A DNA stretch of 64,000 nucleotides from Rhodovastum sp963709085 (lineage in GTDB: Bacteria; Pseudomonadota; Alphaproteobacteria; Acetobacterales; Acetobacteraceae): contig CAVPVB010000007.1 of assembly GCA_963709085.1 (NCBI GenBank), positions 1,116,001-1,180,000 of the forward strand, read 5' to 3'. Under the pieces are notes generated by a model. It was not told the origin of the DNA, did no database searches, and was given only the letters and a program-made list of their open reading frames with translations. Position 1 is the stretch's first letter. Each line of letters opens with the position of its first letter. Positions 54,360 to 62,909 of the stretch are shown piece after piece. Both the position numbers and the translations under genes were made by a program.

Positions 54360-55274
54360 ATGGCAGTCTACGCGATCACCGGCGGCGCCGGCTTCATCGG
54401 CTCCCACCTCGCCGACGATTTGTTGGCCGATGGGCACGATGTCCGTGTGCTCGATGACCTCTCGACCGGTCAGCGCGGCCGGCTTGATGCGCGCGCCGGG
54501 CTGATCGTGGACGATGTGGCCGACCCGGCCGCGCTCGCCCGGCTGCTCGACGGGGCCGAGGCGGTGTTCCACCTCGCGGCGATCGCCTCGGTGGTCCGCG
54601 CGAACGAGGACTGGACCGGCTGCCATCGCGTCAACCAGGGCGGCACCGTCGCGGTGCTGCAGGCGGCGCGGCGGGCGGGCGGCATTCCGGTGGTTTATGC
54701 CTCCTCGGCCGCGGTCTACGGCAACCAGCCGGGCCCGGCGCACGAGGCCCTGCCTGCCGCGCCGCGCAGTGCCTACGGGGCCGACAAGCTCGGCTCGGAG
54801 CTGCATGCCGCCATCGCTTTCAGCGTGCATGGCGTGCCCACCATCGGCTTGCGCTTCTTCAACATCTACGGCCCGCGCCAGGACCCGCACTCGCCCTATT
54901 CCGGGGTGATCTCCATCTTCGCCGGACGGATTGCGCGGCGGGAAAAGCTGACCATCCACGGCGACGGGCAGCAATTGCGCGATTTCGTTTATGTCGGCGA
55001 TGCCGTGCGCCATCTGCGCGCCGGGTTGCGCCTGCTGCAGGCGCAGCCGCAGGCGGCGGTGGTGAATGTCTGCACCGGCACCGGCACCAGCATCCTTGAA
55101 CTGGCGCAGACGCTTGGGAATGTCGCCGGCTATGCGCCGGAGATCGCGTTCGCGCCGCCGCGCGAGGGCGATATCCGGGTTTCGGTCGGCGATGCCGGAC
55201 GCGCCCGCGCGCTGCTCGGGATCGCGGCTGAGACGTCGCTGCCGGACGGGCTGGCCGCCACGCTGGCTGCCTGA
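54360..55274 (+). CDS. NAD-dependent epimerase/dehydratase (extended SDR)
   Basis: A 304-residue nucleotide-sugar enzyme of the GalE/WbpP type. The Rossmann motif is ITGGAGFIGSHLADDLL, the active site is SSAAVYG with YGADKLGSE (Ser-Tyr-Lys triad), and RFFNIYGPRQDPHSPYSGVISIF is the usual substrate loop. It probably epimerises a UDP-sugar for surface polysaccharide. No neighbouring glycosyltransferases help define the substrate. ATG 54360 gives the canonical start behind AAAGAGG. Confidence 0.9.
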   Translation: MAVYAITGGAGFIGSHLADDLLADGHDVRVLDDLSTGQRGRLDARAGLIVDDVADPAALARLLDGAEAVFHLAAIASVVRANEDWTGCHRVNQGGTVAVLQAARRAGGIPVVYASSAAVYGNQPGPAHEALPAAPRSAYGADKLGSELHAAIAFSVHGVPTIGLRFFNIYGPRQDPHSPYSGVISIFAGRIARREKLTIHGDGQQLRDFVYVGDAVRHLRAGLRLLQAQPQAAVVNVCTGTGTSILELAQTLGNVAGYAPEIAFAPPREGDIRVSVGDAGRARALLGIAAETSLPDGLAATLAA

Positions 55275-55310
55275 GGGAAACTGGCCGCTCCCGCGGTCCG
55301 CGGGGGGGGC

Positions 55311-55394
55311 TGGTGCGAGAGGGGGGATTCGAACCCCCATGGCTTGCGCCGGCCGATTTTGAGTCGGCTGCGTCTACCGTTCCGCCACTCTCGC
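55311..55394 (-). tRNA. tRNA-Leu (CAA)
   Basis: Seven-base acceptor arms GCGAGAG/CTCTCGC, an anticodon stem GCCGA/TCGGC with loop CTCAAAA (anticodon CAA), a long variable region of the class II type, a T-loop GGTTCGAATCC and an encoded CCA end. It lies convergent with the epimerase gene. Confidence 0.93.
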
Positions 55395-55512
55395 GCCGAG
55401 CGGAAGCATACAGCAACCGTCGCGCGACGCCAGGGCGCGTGGCCTGCGCGGCATGCATAGATCAGGGTTTGCGTCGCGCCGGTCTGTTCGCTATACGGGC
55501 GCACCGCGCTGG

Positions 55513-55588
<76 letters not shown>

Positions 55589-55693
55589 TCTCCCGAGGGT
55601 TTCCGCGGATTTCTGGGCCAAATCGGTATTTGTCCCCACACCTGTCCCGCCTTCCGGTAGCGAATGCGCTTGAACCGGGGCGAACGGAAGCGA

Positions 55694-56368
55694 TCAACCG
55701 CCCCCACGGGCAAGCAGGTTCCGCACCGTCGAATGGTGCCACTCGCCACCCCGCGCCGTGCGGATGCCCCTGGCGTTCAGCGCCTCGGCGATCGCCCGCG
55801 TTGCCGTGACGCCAGCGGCCTGCAACTCGCGCACCACCGGCAGCACGTTCGCGGCGAAGGCCTCCGCGCCCTCCCGGTTCGCCGCTGCGCCCTTCGCCTG
55901 CGCCTCTGGCAGATTGGTCCGGTTGCCCAGCGCGGCGCCCTGCGCCTTCTTCTGTGCCAGCGCCAGGCGGGTCCGATCGGCGATCATGGCGCGTTCCTTC
56001 TGCGCCAGCGCCGCATAGATGTGCAGCATGAAGGGGTCCGCGTCGGCCCCGAGTTCGGACACGATAAACGGCACCCGCTGCGCCATCAGCCCGGCAATGA
56101 ACGCCACGTCGCGGGACAGCCGATCCAGCTTCGCCACCACCACCGCGGCCTTTGCCTTGCGCGCCTGCGCCAGCGCCGCCGCCAGCACCGGCCGGCGGTC
56201 GAGCGCATCGGCGCCCTTGCCCGTCTCAACTTCCACATGCTCGGCGAGCAGTTCCAGCCCCTCGGCTTCCACGAACCGAGCAATGGCCGCACGCTGAGCC
56301 TCGATCCCCAGTCCGCTCTTGCCCTGCTTGTCGGTGCTGACCCGGATGTAGGCGATGACGCTGCGCAT
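55694..56368 (-). CDS. Serine recombinase (resolvase family)
   Basis: A 224-residue small serine recombinase. The catalytic domain has RSVIAYIRVSTDKQGKSGLGIEAQ with the nucleophilic Ser, VVVAKLDRLSRDVAFI, and the long helix near QKERAMIADRTRLALAQKKAQG. A C-terminal Recombinase-type or HTH region follows (GVTATRAIAEALNARGIRTARGGEWHHSTVRNLL). It is a resolvase/invertase, not a tyrosine integrase. It diverges from the truncated ISAs1 gene and may be a relic of a larger transposon. Confidence 0.9.
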   Translation of the reverse strand: MRSVIAYIRVSTDKQGKSGLGIEAQRAAIARFVEAEGLELLAEHVEVETGKGADALDRRPVLAAALAQARKAKAAVVVAKLDRLSRDVAFIAGLMAQRVPFIVSELGADADPFMLHIYAALAQKERAMIADRTRLALAQKKAQGAALGNRTNLPEAQAKGAAANREGAEAFAANVLPVVRELQAAGVTATRAIAEALNARGIRTARGGEWHHSTVRNLLARGGG

Positions 56369-57083
56369 GGTGTCTGTCCCGTTCGATGGACAAACTCTAT
56401 ACTAAGCTCTACACGCTGCCCCATGTGCTGCTGTTCTCCATCCTTGCCATCGTGACTGGCTGCAACTCCTGCCGCGGCATCGTCACCTTCATCGACATGC
56501 ATCGTCAAAGACTCAACACGGTCTTCGGGCTGACCTGGCGCCGTGCACCGGCTCACACCGCCGTCCGCTACATTCTCCAGGGGCTCGACCCGGCTGCGGT
56601 TGAGACGGCCTTCCGCCGCCAGGCCGCGCTGCTGCAGGCGGCACGCGCTACACCCGGACAGGGCACCATCGCCCTCGATGGCAAGACGCTGCGCGGTAGT
56701 TTCGACAATTTCCGTGACCGTGCCGCCGCCCAGGTGCTCAGCGCGTTCGCCACTGACACCGCCCTTGTGCTCGCCCATATCGACATCGCCGAGAAGTCCA
56801 ACGAGATCCCGGCGGCGCAGACGCTGCTGGCCGAACTCGGTGTCGCCGCCGGTGCCATCGGCACGCTCGATGCGATGCACTGTCAAAAAAACATTTCGAG
56901 GTCGCCGCAGAAGCCAACATCGCCCTGATCGTCCAGGTCAAGGACAACCAGCCGACCCCGCACCAGCAGATCTAGGAAATCTCCGCGACCGCGGCACCGC
57001 TCGGGTTTGCTCACAGCCACAACAACGGACGCAACCGCGACGAAAGCCGCACCGTCACCGTCTTCGATACCGCCGATGAACTA

Positions 57084-57250
57084 GTGCAATGCGTCGTTCA
57101 TTTTGCGGTAGTTGAGCATTCAGATGTCCCTGATCATCTGCCTACGACAATGAAAGATGCCTGTGCTGCTGAGGCTGCTTCAATACACGGCTCCGCCGTC
57201 ATGCGGTTTCATTTTTAGCCATTAACCGCAATATTAATGACGCAGAGCCC
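57084..57250. mobile_element. IS630-related MITE, 167 bp
   Basis: A non-coding element flanked by TA on both sides (57082-57083 and 57251-57252). The ends GTGCAATGCGTCGTTCATTT and the complement of GGGCTCTGCGTCATTAATAT resemble each other and the IS630 right terminus GTGCCCTGCGTCGCTCATAA. It is AT-richer than its surroundings. The right TA is shared with the IS630 that follows. Confidence 0.65.
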
Positions 57251-58142
57251 TAGTGCCCGGCGTCCTTGACTCTGCGGTGGATGTCTGACTCGATCGTTCC
57301 GCATAGGACCAGCGGAGACGATTTGTGGCTGCCAAAGAGATCGCGGTAAAAAAATACGTGGTGAAGCTCAGCGATGAGGAGCGGGGCCGGCTGACCGCGC
57401 TGATCACCAAGGGCAAACACCCGGCGCGGCAGCAGCTGAAAGCGCGCATTCTGCTGAAGGCGGATGCGTCGGACGCCGGCGAAGCCTGGAGTGACAGCTA
57501 AATTGCCGCAGCCCTGGAGACCAGCGTCGACACAGTTGCTCGGGCGCGCCAGCGGCTGGTGGAAGAGGGCGTCGATGCTGTGCTGACCTGCAAGCATTCG
57601 CCAGCCTCCGCCAGAAAACGCATCTTTGATGGAGAAGCCGAGGCGAAGCTGGTTGCCCTGGCCTGTTCGGCGCCCCCAGCGGGACGCGCGAAATGGACGC
57701 TACGGCTTCTGGAAGAGACCGTCGTGGAGCTGAACATCGTTGAGCGGGCCAGCGACAACACGATCGGGCGGACGCTAAAAAAAACACGCTCAAGCCCCAC
57801 CTGCGACAGCAATGGGTCATCCCGCCGGACGCCAACGCCGCCTTCGTAGCCAGCATGGAGGATGTGCTGGAAGTTTATCAAAGGCCGCACAACCCAACCC
57901 GCCCCGTGGTCTGCCTGGACGAGACCGCAAAGCAGTTGATTTCCGAAACGCGTGTGCCGATCGCGGCGAAGCCAGGGCAGGTTGCCCGCTACGACTACGA
58001 GTATGAACGCAACGGCACCGCCAACCTGTTCATGATGTTCGCACCGCTGGAAGGCTGGCGGCACGTCAAGGTGACCGATCGCCACGCCGCCGTGGATTAT
58101 GCGCAGGTCCTCAAGGAATTGTCCGACACGCACTTTCCTCAC

Positions 58143-58218
58143 GCCGAGAAGATCGTCCTCGTGCAGGACAACCTCAACACGCCGAGAAGATCGTCCTCGT
58201 GCAGGACAACCTCAACAC
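58143..58218 (+). repeat. 38-bp tandem duplication
   Basis: Units 58143-58180 and 58181-58218 both begin GCCGAGAAGATCG and end ACCTCAACAC. Copy 1 of the IS630 has one unit. The second unit ends exactly at the left border of the MITE. Confidence 0.9.
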
Positions 58219-58440
58219 CTTACCTTTACCCGCATCGTGGCAAAGCCCTGCGCTACTATAGAACGACATCATGTCGATCCGCAGCCGAGCGCCGAAAATG
58301 GCAGATTTTCCAAATGCCCGTTGCGAAAGCGGGCGTATGCTGCACCTGCGTTCCAAGGGGCTTCCCTCAGCTACGGCGCACAGATGGCTAGGCTAACATA
58401 ATGATAAAATTGCATCTTTCTAGATGCGGGTAAAGGTAAG
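58219..58440. mobile_element. 222-bp MITE with perfect 18-bp inverted ends
   Basis: The ends CTTACCTTTACCCGCATC and its exact complement enclose non-coding sequence of lower GC than the host. The 10-bp direct repeat ACCTCAACAC flanks it (58209-58218 and 58441-58450). Comparison with intact IS630 copy 1 proves it is an insertion. The parent transposase is not in this window. Confidence 0.88.
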
Positions 58441-58873
58441 ACCTCAACACCCACAAGGCGGCGTCGCTCTACGAAGCCTTTCCGGCCGCCGAGGCGCGTC
58501 GGCTCGTCGAGCGCTTCGAATGGCACTACACCCCCAAGCACGGCAGCTGGCTGGACATGGCCGAGTCCGAACTCGGCGTCCTGGCGTCGCAGTGTCTCGA
58601 TCGCCGCATCCCCGACAAGCAGACCCTGATGGACGAAGTCGCCGCCTGGCAGGCCCGCCGCAACCGACACCACACCAAAGCCGATTGGCAATTCACCACG
58701 GCCGATGCCCGGGTGAAACTGAAGAGGCTCTACCCAGCATTATGAGCGACGCAGGGCACTAGCCAGCACCGACTGGCACCCCCACGTCGCTGCCATCATC
58801 CGGGTCGAACGCAAGGTCTATAGCCGCAACAGCAAGACCGGGCTGCTGAGCCACTCGTCCGAGACCGCTTTCT

Positions 58874-60258
58874 GGCTCCTCGCTGTTTCATGTGGGTAGG
58901 GCGAGTTCGAGCTTGCCTGCGATGAGGTATATCATCGCGTGCAGGTTGCGGGAGGAGCGGTAGCCGCGAGCCTTGGCCTTTGCGGCCTGGACCAAGCTGT
59001 TGATGCCATCGAGGATGCCGTTGGCGATCTTGCTGTCGTGCCAGCGAAGGATACCGTTCCAGTGCCGCTTGACCGTCCTGGCGGCGTCGATCATCGGCGG
59101 CAGGCGGCTGTGGGTGGCCCAGAAGTACCACTTCTTGAGGAACACCTCGGCGTCTTTGCGTGTCGGTTGCTGGTAGAACTCCTGGAAGGTCAGCCGGATC
59201 TGGTAGGCGCGGGCGGTCTTGAGGTTGCTGCGGGCGAGGCTGTCGCGCAATTCGCGCTGGCCGCTGAAGAGGTTGGTCTCGTTCTTGAGCCACACATAGC
59301 GGCTCTGCTTCAGTTCCGGCCGGCTCTTCTGTTCTTCCCGCCGCACCTCGTCGACGCCCTCGTTGATGATCTTGACGATGTGAAACCGGTTGAAGGTGAT
59401 CTCGGCCTGCGGCAGGTGGGCGGCCGCGCCCGCAATGAAGGCGGCGCCCATGTCCATGCAGACTTCCTCGATGCGCGCGGGATCGCCGCCATGCGCCTTC
59501 AGGTCATCGGCGAAGGCGCCGACCGTGGCCGCGTCTTTGCCATTGGCGACGAACAGCACGCGCGGACCGTCGAGATCGACAAACAACGAGACGTAATCGT
59601 GACCGCGACGCGCGGAGGTTTCGTCGCAGGCGGCCCGGCTGACCGTGCTGTGGTCGTCGCGCGCCCGCGCCTCGTCGACGTAGTGGTGGAGAACCCGCCA
59701 CAGCCTGGTGTCGTGCTCGCCGACATGGCGTGCCACCTCCGCCACCGGCGTGCTGCGCAGCAGGGGCATCAGCATGGCCTCGAACAGCAGCGTGAAGCCG
59801 CTGCCTTCGCGTGCCCACGGCACATTCACCCGCTTGACCCCGCAGACCTCACACCTGATCCGCGGCACACGCGCATTCAGATACGCCTCGTGCTGGAAAA
59901 AGCTAAGATGCCGCCACGACTTCTGTTCGGTGTCGTGGACCGGACAACCCGTTGCCTCACAGCACGGGCAGGCAAACCGCGCGCCCTTGGCGAAGGTGAT
60001 GTCAATGTCCAGCCGCCGCGCCAACGCATCGAACCGGCTGCCAGACACCGCCCATGGCGTCCCCAGTCCCAGCGCCGCTTGTAGCAGGTCGGTGTCGCGC
60101 ATGCTCGATCGCTCCGGTCTTTCCGGTGCGCAGCCATGCCAGGTTGCGCACCAGGATCAACCCCTTTCGCTGCGCCCCGTCACCAGCCAGGTCATCGGCC
60201 GGTCGCCCCAACACTCAACCTGCGCGTGTGGGCTACCCACATGAAACAGCGAGGAGCC
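58874..60258 (-). mobile_element. ISL3-family insertion sequence, copy 2 (inverted)
   Basis: A 1385-bp element with ends GGCTCCTCGCTGTTTCATGTG and complement, matching copy 1 in length. The left flank is ISAs1 sequence and the right flank is IS5 sequence, with no 8-bp duplication, so recombination joined unrelated elements here. Confidence 0.9.
58888..60102 (-). CDS. ISL3-family transposase, copy 2
   Basis: A 404-residue DDE transposase nearly identical to copy 1. Differences seen include SRAAFDE to SRAACDE next to the first catalytic Asp, NLSSGQ to NLFSGQ, MDMSAAF to MDMGAAF, and DSEIANGILEG to DSKIANGILDG. The last replaces the Glu of GILEG, which may be the third catalytic residue, so this copy may be less active or dead. 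Confidence 0.9.
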   Translation of the reverse strand: MRDTDLLQAALGLGTPWAVSGSRFDALARRLDIDITFAKGARFACPCCEATGCPVHDTEQKSWRHLSFFQHEAYLNARVPRIRCEVCGVKRVNVPWAREGSGFTLLFEAMLMPLLRSTPVAEVARHVGEHDTRLWRVLHHYVDEARARDDHSTVSRAACDETSARRGHDYVSLFVDLDGPRVLFVANGKDAATVGAFADDLKAHGGDPARIEEVCMDMGAAFIAGAAAHLPQAEITFNRFHIVKIINEGVDEVRREEQKSRPELKQSRYVWLKNETNLFSGQRELRDSLARSNLKTARAYQIRLTFQEFYQQPTRKDAEVFLKKWYFWATHSRLPPMIDAARTVKRHWNGILRWHDSKIANGILDGINSLVQAAKAKARGYRSSRNLHAMIYLIAGKLELALPT

Positions 60259-60692
60259 TGCCACGGGCCAAAGTCCTTGGGGAGATAGCGCCACCCGCAG
60301 CCGGTCTTCTCAAGGTAGAAACAGGCGTTGACCATTTCCCGCAGATCGGCCGTCAAGGTCGCATAAATTGAAAAAACGGCAGCAATCGTCGCCCACTCGG
60401 CATCTGTCAGATCGCTCGGGTAGCGCCGACCGTCATCCTTGTACCGCTCACGCTGTTCCGCCGTCCACATCGCACGTCCCTCCTGGGAGCCCGTGTTGGA
60501 AGCCGTTCCTACCCGCCCTGCGCAACCTTCAGCACATGCCAACGCCGCCTGCAAACTGCCCAAAAGGCAAGGCACTTCACAAATCCTGACGGTTTTCCGT
60601 CAGGCCAACCACGGGAAGATTGACGACCACTCCCCTCCAAAACCGCCTGTGAGAGATCAAGGCACGACGGATGATTCTGGTCAAACAGGCTC
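60259..60692 (-). pseudogene. IS5-family (IS1031-like) 5' fragment
   Basis: The outer end GAGCCTGTTTGACCAGAATC (complement at 60673-60692) and the first 70 or so codons (ATG 60470, MWTAEQRERYKDDGRRYPSDLTDAEWATIAAVFSIY) match the element at 42216-44646. The gene stops at YLPKDFGPWQ, where ISL3 begins. It also shows the uninterrupted sequence across the IS4 target site. Confidence 0.9.
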
Positions 60693-61055
60693 TCAGACAT
60701 CCCGCGGTTCGGGAATCCCCTTTCTTATCAGCTCCTTCACTTCGGCCCACAGGTGTTGCCGTACGGACTCAGGTCAACCAGTCCAGCAGCGTTGAACAGC
60801 CTTGCGGCAGGAAGCACCCGAAGCGGCCCGCACATGGCAGAATGAGAAGACGCTGCTGGATCAGGACGCGATCCGCCCCGTCCCGAACGCGGCCGACCGC
60901 GCCGGGTGGCTGGGGAAGCGCTGCAGCAGCCCGACTGCAAGTGCTGGCCTGCGCCAACGCCACATACGCCCGGTGATCCCGACCGGGAAGAACCAACCAT
61001 GCCTATCCGGTTGTCACCCTCAGCTCGACTTTCCGTCGGTGATTCCGCGGGCGCA
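60693..61055. other. Unassigned 363-bp stretch
   Basis: No gene is supported. The minus strand reads VRQHLWAEVKELIRKGIPEPRDV before a stop near the IS5 border, preceded by an in-frame stop; this may be the tail of a disrupted gene I cannot name. Confidence 0.35.
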
Positions 61056-61337
61056 TCAGATCAGCGCCCAGAAGATATCCTCGGTGGCGATGAAGCGGAG
61101 GGCGTCTTCGAGCGGCAGGACGGTGCGGCCGAACGGGCCGGTGGGTGACCAGCGTTCCTTCCCGAGTGACCAGTAGAGCACCTCGACGCGATCGTTGTCG
61201 GCGTTCGGGCGCAGGCGTGCGACCGGCGCCCCGGAGGCGGCGTGGTAGAGCGAGTAGCCGCGGTTGCGGCGCTCGACCAGCACGGCGCCGCGGCTGAAGG
61301 TAAATCGCTCGATGCGCTGGACGATGCCGTCGGTCAT
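61056..61337 (-). CDS. Conserved hypothetical protein (93 aa)
   Basis: A small soluble protein with MTDGIVQRIERFTFSRGAVLVERRNRGYSLYHAASGAPVARLRP and VEVLYWSLGKERWSPTGPFGRTVLPLEDALRFIATEDIFW. It has the look of a conserved beta-rich domain; I recall similar hypothetical proteins but know no function. It sits among mobile elements and diverges from an IS701-like transposase. ATG 61337 is chosen because the upstream extension is basic and low-complexity. Confidence 0.65.
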   Translation of the reverse strand: MTDGIVQRIERFTFSRGAVLVERRNRGYSLYHAASGAPVARLRPNADNDRVEVLYWSLGKERWSPTGPFGRTVLPLEDALRFIATEDIFWALI

Positions 61338-61438
61338 GCTCACTATATTATCGGTGGCCCGGGGACGGCGCATCGCCGCGGATGAGCGGCGCCACGGCGC
61401 GGCTTGCGCCACGGGCGTCGTTCGATTCTACGGGTTCG

Positions 61439-62837
61439 ATGACGCCCGATTGCACCCCCGCCGCCCCCGTTTCCCCCGGCACTCTCCCCGTGCCGTCGCT
61501 GCTGGCCAGCTGGCTGGCGCCGTTCCGCGACTGTTTCACCGCGCCGGTCTGGCAGCGCGTGCTGGTCCTGGTCGCCGGCGCGGTGTTGGCACCAAGCCAG
61601 CGGACGGTCAGCGCCGCCCTGCGGGTGATGGGGCTGGCCGACCAGCCGAGCTTCGGCCGCTTCCACGAAGTCCTGAGCCAGGCGCGTTGGAATTCGCACG
61701 CCCTGGCGCGCAGACTGCTCATCCACCTGCTCGACGCCTTGCTGCCGACCGGCGAGGTGGTGATCGGCATCGACGACACCATCGAACGCCGCTGGGGGCC
61801 GAACATCGCAGCCCGCGGCATCTACCGCGATCCGGTGCGGTCCTCGCGCGGCTTCTTCGTCAAAACCAGCGGCCTGCGCTGGCTGTCGTTGATGGTGGTG
61901 CTGCCGGTTCCGTGGGCGAAGCGGCGCTGGGCGCTGCCGTTCCTGACCATCCTGGCGCCATCGCAGCGCTGCAACGAGAAGCGGGGCCGGCGCCACAAGC
62001 CGCTGACCCGCTGGGCGATCCAGGCGATCCTGCAGACAAGGCGCTGGCTGCCCGACCGCCGCATCGCCATCGTCGGCGACAGCAGCTTCGCCACCCTCGA
62101 ACTGATCGCCGCGGTCCGCCGCCGCGTCCGTCTGATCACCCGCCTGCGGCTCGATGCCAACCTGTTCGCGCCGGCCCTGCCGCGCCCGCCCGGCCAGCGC
62201 GGCCGGCCGGCGCTGAAAGGCAAGCCTCTGCCCAAGCTCAGCGCCGTGCTGGCGAACCCGGCAACCGTCTGGACCAAGCTGCAGGTGACCGACTGGTATG
62301 GTGGCGAGACCCGGCTGGTCGAAATCGTCTCCGGCACCGCGGTCTGGTACCATGCCGGCCTGCCGCCGGCGCCGCTCCGCTGGGTGCTGGTGCGCGATCC
62401 GTCCGGCCAGCGCGAGCCGCAGGCCTTCCTCAGCACCAACCTCGACGACACACCGGCGGAGATCCTGGGCTGCTTCGTCTCGCGGTGGCGCGTCGAGACG
62501 ACGTTTCAGGAAGTCCGCCGCCATCTCGGCGTCGAGACCCAGCGGCAATGGTCGGACCAGGCCATCCTGCGCACCACGCCGGCGCTGCTCGGGTTGTTCT
62601 CGCTGGTGACGCTGTGGGCCGGCGAGTTGATGGCAGCGCAGGCTACCGCCCTGCGCCCGCGCGGGGCCGCCTGGTATGCCAAGCAGGAACCCACCTTCAG
62701 CGACGCCATCGCCGCCGTCCGCCGGGCACTTTGGTGCCCACCGCATTTTTCGATGTCCCGGCCAGGCAAGGAACGTCATCGAAATTCCCACGACTCTCCT
62801 GCAGAGTCTCGTCGAGACCGTGTGCTACGCCGCCTGA
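61439..62837 (+). pseudogene. IS701-like (DDE_5 type) transposase, frameshifted at the 3' end
   Basis: A transposase of about 465 residues. Its core includes VVIGIDDTIERRWGPNIAARGIYRDPVRSSRGFFVKTSGLRWLSLMV with the first Asp, RIAIVGDSSFATLELIAAV with the second, and CFVSRWRVETTFQEVRRHLGVETQRQW with the third acidic residue. Near 62765 a one-base shift separates it from the natural ending NVIEIPTTLLQSLVETVCYAA, stop 62835-62837. Family assignment is from memory of similar proteins. Terminal repeats were not found. Confidence 0.75.
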
Positions 62838-62909
62838 CGACTCCAGTTGTCCGTTCCACGGCACTCTGCCAAACCGGTACGCTCAAGAAACCGACGGCGG
62901 AAAGCCGAG

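Larger units (their letters stand above)
57325..58745 (+). pseudogene. IS630 transposase copy 2, inactivated
   Basis: The sequence follows copy 1 but has CAA changed to TAA at 57499-57501, stopping the first frame early. The second frame is disrupted after VLVQDNLNT by the 38-bp duplication and the MITE. The remaining core motifs (VVCLDETAKQLISE and KHGSWLDMAESELGVL) are unchanged, so decay is recent. Confidence 0.9.
57253..58759 (+). mobile_element. IS630-family insertion sequence, copy 2, interrupted by a MITE
   Basis: Nearly identical to copy 1, with the same ends and TA flanks (57251-57252 and 58760-58761). It lacks the 233-bp duplication of copy 1 but carries a 38-bp tandem duplication and a 222-bp MITE. 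Confidence 0.9.
56386..58873 (+). pseudogene. ISAs1-family transposase, truncated and interrupted
   Basis: Exon 1 (56386-57083) has LYTLPHVLLFSILAIVTGCNSCRGIVTFID, AVRYILQGLDPAAVETAFR and TIALDGKTLRGSFDNFRD with the first catalytic Asp. A frameshift near 56886 and an in-frame TAG at 56973-56975 follow. The gene is split at TA (57082-57083) by a MITE plus IS630 and resumes at 58760 with LASTDWHPHVAAIIRVERKVYSRNSKTGLLSHSSETAF. It ends where ISL3 copy 2 begins. The N-terminus is also missing. Confidence 0.82.
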
